Below are positions 51,616 through 63,251 of a stretch of 64,000 nucleotides of DNA, in pieces. The stretch comes from Verrucomicrobiota bacterium (GTDB taxonomy: Bacteria; Verrucomicrobiota; Verrucomicrobiia; CAIQCK01). Both the position numbers and the translations under genes were made by a program. How positions within the stretch are numbered: the first letter of the stretch is position 1; each line of letters starts with the position of its first letter. Location of the stretch: positions 124,001 through 188,000 of the forward strand of contig JACRJX010000016.1 of the NCBI GenBank assembly GCA_016235595.1, written 5' to 3'. The notes below the pieces were generated by a model. That model made no database searches and had not been told where the DNA came from. It saw only the letters and a program-made list of their open reading frames with translations.

Positions 51616-51627
51616 AGCATTGGACGC

Positions 51628-51666
51628 AAAAAAAGCGTGGAGTGCGACCTCGATCACACTCCACGC
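51628..51666 (-). terminator. Intrinsic terminator of rpmB
   Basis: Read on the minus strand, a perfect 10-bp stem GCGTGGAGTG/CACTCCACGC with a 12-base loop is followed directly by seven U residues (the A-run at 51628-51634 on the plus strand). It lies 20 bases after the rpmB stop, between the convergent recJ and rpmB genes, and may also block recJ transcripts partially. Confidence 0.88.
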
Positions 51667-51685
51667 TTCACGCTTGAAGTTTTGC

Positions 51686-51952
51686 TTAGGCGGCTGCTTT
51701 GGCTTCCGGCTTCCAAGTCCGCACTGGCGGACGGACGACACGGCCGGCCTTCATGCAAGCGGCGCAAACCATGACATTGCGCACGGTGCCGTTGACGAGC
51801 GCCTTGACACGCTGAAGGTTCGGAAAGAACCGGCGCTTGGTCATGGCGGTCACGTGCGTACCGATACCGCCTTCTTTCTTGGCTTTACCGCTTCGGATGA
51901 TCCGATGGCCTTTGATCGAGCCTTTGCCGCAAATTGAACACTGAAATGACAT
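51686..51952 (-). CDS. rpmB: 50S ribosomal protein L28
   Basis: L28 is a small protein of the large ribosomal subunit. The 88-residue product starts MSFQCSICGKGSIKG and contains SGKAKKEGGIGTHVTAMTKR, RRFFPNLQRVKAL and VCAACMKAGRVVR, the normal L28 order. It has four cysteines in two CxxC pairs (CSIC, CAAC), so it is the zinc-binding form. A GAAGGACC ribosome-binding site precedes the ATG. It is a single-gene unit ending in a strong intrinsic terminator. Confidence 0.96.
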   Translation of the reverse strand: MSFQCSICGKGSIKGHRIIRSGKAKKEGGIGTHVTAMTKRRFFPNLQRVKALVNGTVRNVMVCAACMKAGRVVRPPVRTWKPEAKAAA

Positions 51953-52138
51953 AACTTGGTCCTTCTATTTAACCGTTAAAGGGCGCGAACTGTAGCCAAC
52001 ACCGCCCCATCACGCAAGTCCCAAACGAAGGGAATTTTTACGTGCGCATTCTTTGACAAAACAGGCGTTTTTTGAATAATCTGGCACCTGCTGGTCGCAG
52101 CGAACCCACGACGCGCCTGTCAGAGTGCCGAAAGTGCC

Positions 52139-52921
52139 ATGAATAGAATGATTGTAGTGCCCTGTCTCATGCTCGCCACTGTAGCCATGTTTCTTCCTTG
52201 CTGCGGCCCCTCGCCAGCCCTGGGCGCGGAAGAGAAACGCGTATTGGTTTACACCCGCAACGGCCCGACGCTCGCCGGCAAGAAGGGCTTCGTCCATGAC
52301 AACATCGCCAGCAGCGTCGAAGCCATCAAGAAGCTCGGCACGGAGAACGGCTTCGCGGTGGACGTGTCCGACGATCCGAAGGTTTTTACCGACGCGAACC
52401 TGAAGAAGTATAAGGCACTGATTTTCTCCAACACCAACAACGAGGCCCTCGAGACGGAAGAGCAGAAGGCCGCCCTCCAGAAATACGTCCGTGGCGGCGG
52501 CGGGATTGTCGGCATTCACTCGGCGTGCGCGATGATGCGGAACTGGCCGTGGTTCTGGCAATTGATGGGCGGGACGTTCATCTATCATCCGAAGTTCCAG
52601 CCGTTCACCATCAAGGTCTTGGACCGGAAACATCCCTCCACGGCGCACCTCGGCGAGACGTGGGAATGGGCTGATGAGTTCTATTTCCTGAAAGAGATGC
52701 CGAAAGACCTTCACATCCTGCTCGAAGGCGACCTGACCAAGCTCGATGACAAGCGAAAACCGGCGGGTGAAAAGAGCCGTCCGCTGGCTTGGTGCCACGA
52801 ATTTGAGGGCGGGCGCTGCTGGTTCACGGCGCTCGGTCATAAGAAGGAGCAGTATTCCGACCCAAACCTGATGAAGCACATTTTGGGCGGCATCCAGTGG
52901 GCCATGGGAGAGAAGAAGTAA
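52139..52921 (+). CDS. Exported ThuA-like domain protein
   Basis: ThuA-like proteins have a class I glutamine amidotransferase-like fold and are linked to sugar (for example trehalose-related) catabolism, usually next to Gfo/Idh/MocA oxidoreductases. The 260-residue product has a signal peptide (MIVVPCLMLATVAMFLPCCG, possibly a lipoprotein through the CC), then VLVYTRNGPTLAGKKGFVHDNI, YVRGGGGIVGIHSAC, HPSTAHLGETWEWADEFYF and RCWFTALGHKKEQYSDP, all ThuA hallmarks. It starts a three-gene unit with two Gfo/Idh/MocA genes, 24 bases before the first. Periplasmic or envelope location is expected. Confidence 0.9.
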   Translation: MNRMIVVPCLMLATVAMFLPCCGPSPALGAEEKRVLVYTRNGPTLAGKKGFVHDNIASSVEAIKKLGTENGFAVDVSDDPKVFTDANLKKYKALIFSNTNNEALETEEQKAALQKYVRGGGGIVGIHSACAMMRNWPWFWQLMGGTFIYHPKFQPFTIKVLDRKHPSTAHLGETWEWADEFYFLKEMPKDLHILLEGDLTKLDDKRKPAGEKSRPLAWCHEFEGGRCWFTALGHKKEQYSDPNLMKHILGGIQWAMGEKK

Positions 52922-52945
52922 GCAGCAGCAATCGGAGAAGACATC

Positions 52946-54349
52946 ATGCAACTATCCCGTCGTCAGTTTATGAAGAGCACACTCGTTACCACCGGCGCGC
53001 TGGCATTCCCCAACATCATTCCTGCGCGCGTCCTGGGTGCCGATGCGCCGAGCAAGAAGGTCAACATTCTCCAGATCGGCTGCGGCCGCATCGGGCGCAG
53101 CATGGACATGCCCGGCATTCTCAAGCAGGACGCCGCGCGCATGATCGCTGTGTGCGACCTCGACTCCATTCGCGTCGCCGACGCCAAAAAATGTGTCGAG
53201 GAATTCTACGCCAAAAAGAACATCACGATCGATGTCGCCACCTACGGCGATTACCACGAGGCGCTGCAACGAAAGGACATTGACGCCGTCGCTATCAGTA
53301 CGCCCGATCACTGGCACGCCCAGCCGGTCATCGAGGCTGTGCTTGCTGGCAAGGACATTTACGTCCAGAAGCCGCTCACGATGACGCTCGTCGAGGGCCG
53401 CGCTGTCAGCGACATCGTCCGCAAGAACAAACGCATGTTCCAGATCGGCAGCCAGCAGCGCTCGAATCTCGGCTTCCGCATGGCTTGCGAGGCGGTTCGC
53501 AATGGCCGCATCGGCAAGGTGCACACGGTCAAGGTCGGCCTGCCCACCGATCCCAGCGGCGGCAGCACAGCCGAGATGCCCGTTCCATCCAATCTCAATT
53601 ACGACATGTGGCTCGGCCCGACGCCGCTCAAGCCGTATTGCGAGGACCGCGTTCACTCGCAGAACGCCAATCCGAAGAAACGCTACGGCGACCGTCCGGG
53701 CTGGCTGCGGATTGATTCGTATTGCCTCGGGATGATTACCGGTTGGGGCGCGCATCACGTGGACATCGCCCACTGGGGCATGGGTACGGAGATGACCGGC
53801 CCGATCGAGGTTGAGGGCAAGGCGGAGTTTCCGACGGAGGGCCTCTGGAACGTCCACGGGCCATATCACGTCGAGGCGAAATACGCCAACGGCGCGACGT
53901 TGATTATCGACAACACCTTCGAGGTCGGCGTGCGCTTTGAAGGCTCCGACGGCTGGATCTTCGTCACGCGGGGCGCGGAGAAGGTCACCGCCAGCGATCC
54001 CAGCACCGGCAAGAAGAAAAAAAAGGCGCTCGATGCGAGCAACCCCGACATCTTCAAGCAACCGCGCGGGGCGAAGGACATCCGCCTCCACGCCAGCCCG
54101 AAAAACGATCATCACCTCGATTGGATCACCAGCATCCTCACGCGCAAACCCGGCGCCACCTCGCCCGAGCAGGCGCATCGTTCCAACAGTGCGTGCATCG
54201 TCCCGTGGATCGCGATGAAACTTGGCCGCAAACTGAAGTGGGACCCGAAAGCCGAGCAGTTCATCGGTGATGATGCGGCCAACGCCATGCTTTCCCGCGC
54301 CGAACGCGCTCCTTACGGTGCCATGTCATTCCTCAAGAAGAACGCCTGA
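52946..54349 (+). CDS. Tat-exported Gfo/Idh/MocA family oxidoreductase
   Basis: These NAD(P)-dependent enzymes act on sugars, inositols or glycosides. The 467-residue protein begins with a Tat signal (SRRQFMKST followed by LVTTGALAFPNIIPARVLGA), then an N-terminal Rossmann fold (VNILQIGCGRIGRSMDM) and the motif YVQKPLTMTLVEG, where Gln replaces the Glu of the usual EKP motif while the catalytic Lys is kept. The C-terminal domain has GMITGWGAHHVDIAHWGMG with the GxHxxD-type active-site histidine. Tat export suggests folding with bound cofactor before transport. The stop overlaps the next start (TGATG). Substrate unknown. Confidence 0.92.
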   Translation: MQLSRRQFMKSTLVTTGALAFPNIIPARVLGADAPSKKVNILQIGCGRIGRSMDMPGILKQDAARMIAVCDLDSIRVADAKKCVEEFYAKKNITIDVATYGDYHEALQRKDIDAVAISTPDHWHAQPVIEAVLAGKDIYVQKPLTMTLVEGRAVSDIVRKNKRMFQIGSQQRSNLGFRMACEAVRNGRIGKVHTVKVGLPTDPSGGSTAEMPVPSNLNYDMWLGPTPLKPYCEDRVHSQNANPKKRYGDRPGWLRIDSYCLGMITGWGAHHVDIAHWGMGTEMTGPIEVEGKAEFPTEGLWNVHGPYHVEAKYANGATLIIDNTFEVGVRFEGSDGWIFVTRGAEKVTASDPSTGKKKKKALDASNPDIFKQPRGAKDIRLHASPKNDHHLDWITSILTRKPGATSPEQAHRSNSACIVPWIAMKLGRKLKWDPKAEQFIGDDAANAMLSRAERAPYGAMSFLKKNA

Positions 54350-55716
54350 TGAAAACCAAACTCGCACTCACCACCCTCGTTGCACTGTGTTCCATGACCG
54401 CCACCGCTGCCGAAGGCGAGCTTCGCTGGATTACGCTCGACCCCGGCCATTTCCACGCCGCGCTGGTGCAGAAGTTCATGTACCCACAGGTCAATCCGGT
54501 CGTCCACGTCTACGCGCCCGAAGGTCCCGATGTGGGGCTCCACCTCAAGCGCATCGAGGGTTTCAATACTCGCGCCGAGAACCCGACCAAGTGGCGCGAG
54601 AATGTTTATACCGGCAAGGATTTCCTTGAGCGCATGATCCGCGAACGCGCCGGCAACGTCGTCGTCATTTCCGGCAACAACCGCAAGAAGACCGACTACA
54701 TCTACAAGGCCCTGGACGCCGGTTTCAACGTTTTCGCCGACAAACCGATGGCGATTACCCCGGAGGCGTTCCCGCTCCTGCGCAAGGCTTTCGATCGTGC
54801 CGCGCAGAAGAAAGTCTTCCTCTACGATATCATGACCGAGCGCTACGAGATCACCGCCATCCTCCTGCGCGAACTGGTCAACGCGCCCACGGTGTTTGGA
54901 ACGCTGGAAAAGGGCACGCCGCAGCAGCCCGCCGTCGAGATGGAGAGCGTTCACTACTTCTTCAAGGAAGTCGCCGGCAAGCCGCTCACTCGCCCGCCGT
55001 GGTTCTACGACACGCGCCAGCAGGGCGAGGCCATTCCCGATGTCGGCACGCACCTCGTGGATCTGGTTCATTGGCAATGCCTTCCCGACCAGACGCTCGA
55101 TTGGAAGAAGGACATCAAGGTCCTTGCTGCGAAGCGTTGGCCGACCCAGATGACGCCCGCGCAGTTCAAGCTCTCCACGGGTCTCGACAAGTATCCCGAC
55201 TACCTCAAGAAAGACATTGGCCCTGACGGCGCGCTCAACGTGTTCCAGAACGGCGACGTGCTCTGGACCATCAAGGGCGTCCACGCCAAGGTCGCAGCTC
55301 TCTGGGGTTTCCAGGCGCCGCCGGGAACCGGCGACACCCATTACCAGATCGCCCGCGGCAGCAAGGCCAACGTCGTCATCAGACAGGGCAAGGAGCAGAA
55401 CTACAAGGTGACCCTCTACGTCGAGAACAAGTCCGGCGCCTCCGCCGATGAGTTCGACAAGACCCTCCGTGCTGCCGTCACGCAGATCGCCGTCAAGTGG
55501 CCGGGCGTGGACGTGACGAAAGCCGGCGCGTGCTGGCAGATCATCATTCCCGACAAATACCACGTCGGCCACGAGGCCCACTTCGCGCAAGTGGCGGAGA
55601 AATACCTGCGGTATCTCGGGGAAGGCACGATGCCCGCCTGGGAAGTGCCCAACATGACCGCAAAGTACTTCGTGACGACCGAGGCTTTCCGCCTCAGCCA
55701 CGCGAAGAAAAAGTAG
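54349..55716 (+). CDS. Exported Gfo/Idh/MocA-like oxidoreductase
   Basis: The 455-residue product has a Sec signal peptide (MKTKLALTTLVALCSMTATAAEG), a divergent N-terminal domain without a clear GxGxxG (ITLDPGHFHAALVQKFMY), the KP motif in NVFADKPMAITPEAFP, and a C-terminal domain containing DVGTHLVDLVHWQC, the active-site His region. It shares a TGATG junction with the first Gfo/Idh/MocA gene. The unusual dinucleotide-binding loop may mean a tightly bound or absent cofactor. With ThuA it probably processes a sugar or glycoside outside the cytoplasm. Specific reaction unknown. Confidence 0.85.
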   Translation: MKTKLALTTLVALCSMTATAAEGELRWITLDPGHFHAALVQKFMYPQVNPVVHVYAPEGPDVGLHLKRIEGFNTRAENPTKWRENVYTGKDFLERMIRERAGNVVVISGNNRKKTDYIYKALDAGFNVFADKPMAITPEAFPLLRKAFDRAAQKKVFLYDIMTERYEITAILLRELVNAPTVFGTLEKGTPQQPAVEMESVHYFFKEVAGKPLTRPPWFYDTRQQGEAIPDVGTHLVDLVHWQCLPDQTLDWKKDIKVLAAKRWPTQMTPAQFKLSTGLDKYPDYLKKDIGPDGALNVFQNGDVLWTIKGVHAKVAALWGFQAPPGTGDTHYQIARGSKANVVIRQGKEQNYKVTLYVENKSGASADEFDKTLRAAVTQIAVKWPGVDVTKAGACWQIIIPDKYHVGHEAHFAQVAEKYLRYLGEGTMPAWEVPNMTAKYFVTTEAFRLSHAKKK

Positions 55717-55769
55717 CGCGCTCAGCGGGCCGATAGGTGTCCCGCCCTATCACGCTTTGCCGAAGAGAG

Positions 55770-55789
55770 AAGCGGCGCTGTCCGCTTTT
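55770..55789 (+). terminator. Weak intrinsic terminator after the ThuA operon
   Basis: AAGCGG (55770-55775) pairs with CCGCTT (55782-55787) around a 6-base loop, and the hairpin ends in TTTT. It lies 53 bases after the second Gfo/Idh/MocA gene. The stem is short and the U-run brief, so efficiency is uncertain. Confidence 0.4.
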
Positions 55790-55851
55790 GAGACTTGTTT
55801 TGCCCGCCCAAAAACGGCAGAGTTCGCGCGGTTTTTTCTGGAGAATCCATT

Positions 55852-57243
55852 ATGCCTATAGACATCAAGAAGATCGTCAGTGAACGGTTGGGTGAGAACT
55901 ACAGCCTGCACGAGCGCTATGTGAACTCGACGCTCGTGAAGGTGTTGCGCACTGTTGGATTCGACAAGGTTTACGCAAAAGCCAAGGGCCAATACCTTTG
56001 GGACAAGGAAGGCACTCGTTACCTCGATTACCTCAGCGGCTACGGCGTGTATAACATCGGCCGCAACCATCCGGCCGTACAGCAGGCCATCCGCGATGTG
56101 CTCGATCTCGACCTGCCCAACATGGTGCAGCTTGATTGCGCATTCCTCAGCGGTGTGGCGGCTGAGGAGTTGGTGAAACGTTGCCCCCCGCACTTGAACG
56201 CGGTTTTCTTCTGCAACAGCGGCACGGAAGCGGTGGAAGGCGCGCTGAAGTTTGCCAAGGGCGCCACCGGCCGTTCGCGCATCGTGTATTTCGACAACGC
56301 ATTTCACGGCCTGACGATGGGCGCGCTCAGCGTCAACGGCGCGGACAGTTTCCGCGAGGGGTTCGAGCCGTTGTTGCAGGGCTGCGAGAGGATCCAGATG
56401 AACGATCTCGCAGCGCTGGAACGGCATCTGTCGAAGGGCGACGTGGCCGCATTCATTTTTGAATGCTGCCAGGGCAAGATGCTGGATGTGCCCAACGACG
56501 ATTTCCTGCCGGCGGCGCAGGCGCTTTGCCGCAAGTACGGCACGTTGTTCATCAGCGACGAGGTGCAGACCTGCCTCGGACGCACAGGAAAGATGTTTGG
56601 GTTCCAACACTGGAATCTGGAGCCGGACATCATCACCTTGGCCAAAACACTCAGTGGCGGTTACGTGCCGTGCGGCGCGTTCGTCACGCGGCGTGATATC
56701 TACCAGAAGATATTCTCGCGGATGGACCGTTGCGTGGTGCATTCGACGACGTTCGGGCGGAACAACCTGGCGATGGCTTGCGCAATGGCCGCGATGCACG
56801 TGCTGGAGGACGAAAACCTCATTGAGCGCGGCCAAAAACTCTCGGAGTTTCTCTTTGCCGAGTTGAATAAACTCAAGGCGAAGCACGATCTGATCAAGGA
56901 CGTTCGAGGCAAAGGCTTGATGATCGGCGTCGAGTTTCAGGAACCGCGCGGATTTCAGGCCAAGATGGCATGGAAGACGATTCACGCGGCCGACAAATCA
57001 CTGTTCCCGCAGATCATCGTCAGCAATCTGCTCAAGAAGCACCATGTTCTTGCGCAGGTTGCCGCACACAATCACGACATCATCAAGATACTGCCGCCAT
57101 TGGTGAGCACCGAGGAAGACGCGCGCACGTTCATCAACGGTCTGGACGATGTGTTGAGTGATTGTGGTAACGCCATCGGGCCGATGATGCAGTTCGGCTT
57201 GGGGCTCGCCAAAGCAGCGATGGCCGCCAAGAGTGGGGCTTGA
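55852..57243 (+). CDS. Class III PLP-dependent aminotransferase
   Basis: The 463-residue protein belongs to the acetylornithine/ornithine/GABA aminotransferase class. Motifs are LDYLSGYGVYNIGRNHP, FFCNSGTEAVEGALKFA, FDNAFHGLTMGALS, ISDEVQTCLGRTGKMFGF with the PLP-binding Asp, and TLAKTLSGGYVPCGAF with the Schiff-base Lys265. The LSGYGVYNIGRNHP segment is reminiscent of HpnO-type aminotransferases that act on lipid (hopanoid) substrates, but the amino donor and acceptor cannot be read from sequence. ATG 55852 is preceded by GGAGA with 7 bases of spacing. No arginine-pathway or hopanoid genes are adjacent. Confidence 0.9.
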   Translation: MPIDIKKIVSERLGENYSLHERYVNSTLVKVLRTVGFDKVYAKAKGQYLWDKEGTRYLDYLSGYGVYNIGRNHPAVQQAIRDVLDLDLPNMVQLDCAFLSGVAAEELVKRCPPHLNAVFFCNSGTEAVEGALKFAKGATGRSRIVYFDNAFHGLTMGALSVNGADSFREGFEPLLQGCERIQMNDLAALERHLSKGDVAAFIFECCQGKMLDVPNDDFLPAAQALCRKYGTLFISDEVQTCLGRTGKMFGFQHWNLEPDIITLAKTLSGGYVPCGAFVTRRDIYQKIFSRMDRCVVHSTTFGRNNLAMACAMAAMHVLEDENLIERGQKLSEFLFAELNKLKAKHDLIKDVRGKGLMIGVEFQEPRGFQAKMAWKTIHAADKSLFPQIIVSNLLKKHHVLAQVAAHNHDIIKILPPLVSTEEDARTFINGLDDVLSDCGNAIGPMMQFGLGLAKAAMAAKSGA

Positions 57244-57287
57244 TGGCAAGGCTTTGACAGCGCGCCCGAGCGGGATGATTGTATCCC

Positions 57288-57404
57288 GTGAAAGGCGCGC
57301 TTAAGAATCTGCTTCAGTTGCACGACCTGCCGCAGGTGCCGCATCCGGCGTGGCTGGTGCTGCTGTGCCTCGTGGTCTGGCTGGCCACCTGCGCGGCTCG
57401 TTGA
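57288..57404 (+). CDS. Possible 38-residue membrane peptide
   Basis: A GTG-started frame encodes a 38-residue peptide whose second half is one hydrophobic helix (WLVLLCLVVWLATC). It is too short for reliable calling, lacks a clear ribosome-binding site, and ends immediately before the convergent Rrf2 gene. A small hairpin (CGGGAT/ATCCCG) overlaps its start. It may be a small membrane protein or chance. Confidence 0.25.
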   Translation: MKGALKNLLQLHDLPQVPHPAWLVLLCLVVWLATCAAR

Positions 57405-57824
57405 TCAGATGTAGAACATCCCGCCGCTGGAGTCGGCGTCGGCCACCAGATCCTCGAATGTCACGTTATCGGCGATCTGCTCGGCGGACTTCTTTATCTT
57501 CCGCCACACTTCCTTCATGCCCTCCGAGCAGTTGGGATCGCCAAGACTCGGAATGTCCAGGACGTGTCCTTGGACCGCACGCACCACGTCGCCGAAGGTA
57601 ATCTCGCTGGGTGGTCGTGCGAGATAGTAGCCACCTTCCTTCCCACGCTTGCTCTTCACATAGCCGGCGCCACGCAACACTGTGAGAATCTGCACGAGGT
57701 AGTTTTCGGGGATTCCCTGTGCAACTGCCATCTCCTGGATGTGCATCGTCTGGTTCTCGCCATAACGGCGAGCCATCAGTTCAACGGCTCGGCAGGCATA
57801 ATCGGTTTTGATTGAGAGTTTCAC
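57405..57824 (-). CDS. Rrf2-family transcriptional regulator
   Basis: Rrf2 proteins are small winged-helix regulators, several sensing iron-sulfur clusters, nitric oxide or redox state. The 139-residue product starts with MKLSIKTDYACRAVELMA, has the recognition helix region IPENYLVQILTVLRGAGYVKS and the wing RGKEGGYYLARPPSEIT. IscR and NsrR have three closely spaced Cys ligands in the sensor loop; here only one Cys (DPNCSEGMKEVW) is present there, so a classical cluster is unlikely. The start is GTG 57824. It diverges from gyrB and a candidate promoter lies at 57866-57894. Confidence 0.93.
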   Translation of the reverse strand: MKLSIKTDYACRAVELMARRYGENQTMHIQEMAVAQGIPENYLVQILTVLRGAGYVKSKRGKEGGYYLARPPSEITFGDVVRAVQGHVLDIPSLGDPNCSEGMKEVWRKIKKSAEQIADNVTFEDLVADADSSGGMFYI

Positions 57825-57865
57825 GTCAGAAAAGCCATCTTTAGCAAGTCAATCAAGATGGTGTT

Positions 57866-57894
57866 CTACTAATTCTTGTGCACTGGAAAGTCAA
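57866..57894 (-). promoter_or_regulatory. Candidate promoter of the Rrf2 gene
   Basis: On the minus strand TTGACT (57894-57889) and TAGTAG (57871-57866) are separated by 17 bp, about 40 bases upstream of the Rrf2 GTG. The -35 is near consensus and the -10 is weak. Further upstream, an 8-bp direct repeat ACAATGTT (57935 and 57946) could be a regulatory site. Confidence 0.45.
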
Positions 57895-57985
57895 GTTTTC
57901 CGCCAGAAAACGGCATACTTTATCGCGCATACGAACAATGTTTATACAATGTTGGACGTGGTTGCATCCGGCGTTGTATCAATAG

Positions 57986-60586
<2,601 letters not shown>

Positions 60587-60648
60587 CCGTTACCGCCTTG
60601 CGCACCCCGAACACAGGTCCATCCGCCAATCAGCCTTATTTGCCCATC

Positions 60649-63207
60649 ATGTATGTCCAAAACGAGAAACTAAGTCCCGTCAACATCGCCGACGAGATGC
60701 AGAAGTCGTTCATTGATTACTCAGTGAGCGTCATCATCTCGCGCGCCTTGCCGGATGCCCGCGATGGTCTGAAGCCCTCGCAACGCCGCATTCTCTTCTC
60801 AATGCTCGAATTGGGGTTGCTGCCCAACCGCGCGTTCCGCAAATGCGCCAAGATCGTCGGCGAGACGATGGGTAACTACCATCCGCATGGCGACCTTGCC
60901 ATCTACCCGACGCTCTACCATATGGCGCAAGACTTCGCGATGCGCTATCCGCTCATTGATGGGCAGGGCAACTTTGGTTCCGTTGACGGCGACGATCCGG
61001 CGGCGATGCGTTACACCGAGGCGCGCCTGACGCCGCTGGCGATGCTGATGCTTGCCGACCTCGACAAGGACACGGTTGATTTCCAGCCGAACTACGACGA
61101 GTCCAAGGTCGAGCCGAAGGTGCTTGCCGCTGGTTTTCCCAACCTCATTTGCAACGGCACCACCGGCATTGCGGTCGGCATGGCCACCAGCATTCCGCCG
61201 CACAACCTCAATGAAGTGGTGGACGCGCTCATCCATGTGATCGAGCATCCCGATTGCGAGGTCGAATCGCTTTTCAAGTTTGTCCAGGGCCCCGATTTTC
61301 CCACCGGCGGCATCATCTGCGGCCGCGCGCCCATTCTTGAGGCCTACAAGACCGGCCACGGTTCCATCAAATTGCGTGGCCGCGCCGGCATTGAGGAGCA
61401 CGGCGGCAAGGATCACATCGTCATCACGCAGATGCCGTTCAATGTTGCGCCGTCCACCGTTGAGACGCAGGTCGCCGCGCTGGTTAACGACAAGAGAATC
61501 GAAGGCATTTCCGACATCCGCAACGAAACCAACAAGGATGGCGTGCGCCTGGTCATCGAACTGAAGCGCGGCGCGATTCCGAAGATCATCCTCAGCAACC
61601 TCTTCAAGCATACCCAGCTCGAAACAACGGTTGGCATCAATATGCTGGCCATTGATCACGGCCGGCCGCGCACGCTGAACCTCAAGCAACTGCTCCAGTG
61701 CTACGCGGAGCATCGGCACGAAGTCGTGGTTCGCCGGACACAGTTCGAGCTTCGCGCTGCCGAGGCACGCGCCGAGATTCTCGATGCCTATCTCATCGCG
61801 TTGGCCAACCTCGACGAGTTCATCCGCATCATCCGTGAGTCGCGGACGCGCGAGGAGGCGAAGATCAAGTTGCTGTCGTTTTCTTGGACCCGGGCGCAGG
61901 TCCAACACTTCGGGATGCACATCCGCAGCGAGGCGCGCCTGGTCAGCGGCCGCTACGAATTCAGCGAGAGCCAGGTGGACGCGATCCTTGAACTGCGCCT
62001 CTACCAGCTCACCGGCCTTGAGCGCGACAAGATCGCCAAGGAATACAAGGAGATCATTGAACGCATCGCCGAGTTGCAGGGCATTCTTGCCAGCGAGGCG
62101 AAGATCTGGGGCATCGTGGAAAAGGAGCTCAAGGAACTCCGCGAAAAGCACGGCGATCCCCGGCGCACCGACATTGTTCCCGACGAGGGCGAGATCAGGA
62201 TCGAGGACCTCATCGCCAACGAAGCCGCCATCATCACCATCACGCACGGTGGCTACATCAAACGCACCGCCGTCTCCGCCTATCGCGCCCAGCGCCGCGG
62301 CGGCAAAGGCGTCAGTGGCGCCGACACCAAGGACGACACCGATTTCGTCGAGCACTTGTTCACGGCGAGCACGCATGACTTCATCATGTTCTGCACCGAC
62401 GACGGGCGGATCTATTGTGAGAAGGTCTATGACATTCCCGAAGCGGGGCGCTCCTCCCGTGGCAAGTCCATCGCCAACCTGCTGGCGTTGCGGGAAGGCG
62501 AGAAGATTGCCGCGATGATTCGCGTCCAGGAATTCAGCGACAAACTGCACCTGTTTTTTGCCACGCAGAACGGCATCGTCAAGAAGACCAATCTCAGCGA
62601 ATACGCCAATGTCCGCCGCACCGGCGTGGCGGGCATCAACATCGAGAAGGGCGACCAACTCATTGGCGTGCGTCTCACCACAGGCAACAGCGAGATCGTG
62701 CTGGTTTCGCGCAAGGGCCAGTCCATCCGCTTCCACGAGGAAGACGTGCGCGACATGGGCCGCACCGCCACCGGCGTCTGGGGCATGAAGCTGGAAGATG
62801 GCGACCAGCTTGTTGGCGTCGAGACCGTTGATCCGGATGCCACATTGCTTGTCGCCGGCGAAAACGGCATCGGCAAACGCACCGAATTCGAGGAATACCG
62901 CAAGCAAACACGAGGCGGCAAAGGCATCATCACCATGGCCACCAGCGAGAAGACCGGCCACGTCGTCGGCGCCCTGAGCGTCACCGACACTAACGAGATC
63001 ATGCTGACCACCGCCGGCGGCCAGACGGTGCGCTGTGCCGTCAAAGGCGTGCGCGTCTGCGGCCGCAACACCCAAGGCGTGCGACTCATCCACCTTGGCT
63101 CGGGCGACAAGCTCGTGGCCATCGCCCGCGTCATCAGCGAATCGCAGGAAGACGCCGCCGAGAGCGCGCCTCTGATTTCGCCCACCCCTCCCGAGAACAA
63201 GAGCTAG
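60649..63207 (+). CDS. gyrA: DNA gyrase subunit A
   Basis: GyrA is the DNA cleavage and wrapping subunit. The 852-residue product starts with [18 protein letters not shown], has [21 protein letters not shown], the catalytic Tyr in [10 protein letters not shown], and a C-terminal pinwheel domain carrying the GyrA-box [12 protein letters not shown] that identifies it as GyrA rather than ParC. In the quinolone pocket the sequence [12 protein letters not shown] has Leu at residue 83 and Pro at residue 87, where E. coli has Ser83 and Asp87. The start is ATG 60649; the upstream TTG at 60598 is rejected. It is probably co-transcribed with gyrB. Confidence 0.96.
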   Translation: MYVQNEKLSPVNIADEMQKSFIDYSVSVIISRALPDARDGLKPSQRRILFSMLELGLLPNRAFRKCAKIVGETMGNYHPHGDLAIYPTLYHMAQDFAMRYPLIDGQGNFGSVDGDDPAAMRYTEARLTPLAMLMLADLDKDTVDFQPNYDESKVEPKVLAAGFPNLICNGTTGIAVGMATSIPPHNLNEVVDALIHVIEHPDCEVESLFKFVQGPDFPTGGIICGRAPILEAYKTGHGSIKLRGRAGIEEHGGKDHIVITQMPFNVAPSTVETQVAALVNDKRIEGISDIRNETNKDGVRLVIELKRGAIPKIILSNLFKHTQLETTVGINMLAIDHGRPRTLNLKQLLQCYAEHRHEVVVRRTQFELRAAEARAEILDAYLIALANLDEFIRIIRESRTREEAKIKLLSFSWTRAQVQHFGMHIRSEARLVSGRYEFSESQVDAILELRLYQLTGLERDKIAKEYKEIIERIAELQGILASEAKIWGIVEKELKELREKHGDPRRTDIVPDEGEIRIEDLIANEAAIITITHGGYIKRTAVSAYRAQRRGGKGVSGADTKDDTDFVEHLFTASTHDFIMFCTDDGRIYCEKVYDIPEAGRSSRGKSIANLLALREGEKIAAMIRVQEFSDKLHLFFATQNGIVKKTNLSEYANVRRTGVAGINIEKGDQLIGVRLTTGNSEIVLVSRKGQSIRFHEEDVRDMGRTATGVWGMKLEDGDQLVGVETVDPDATLLVAGENGIGKRTEFEEYRKQTRGGKGIITMATSEKTGHVVGALSVTDTNEIMLTTAGGQTVRCAVKGVRVCGRNTQGVRLIHLGSGDKLVAIARVISESQEDAAESAPLISPTPPENKS

Positions 63208-63251
63208 CCGCGAGATTGCCACCGACGTAAACCGCGGTAGATGTTTATTGA

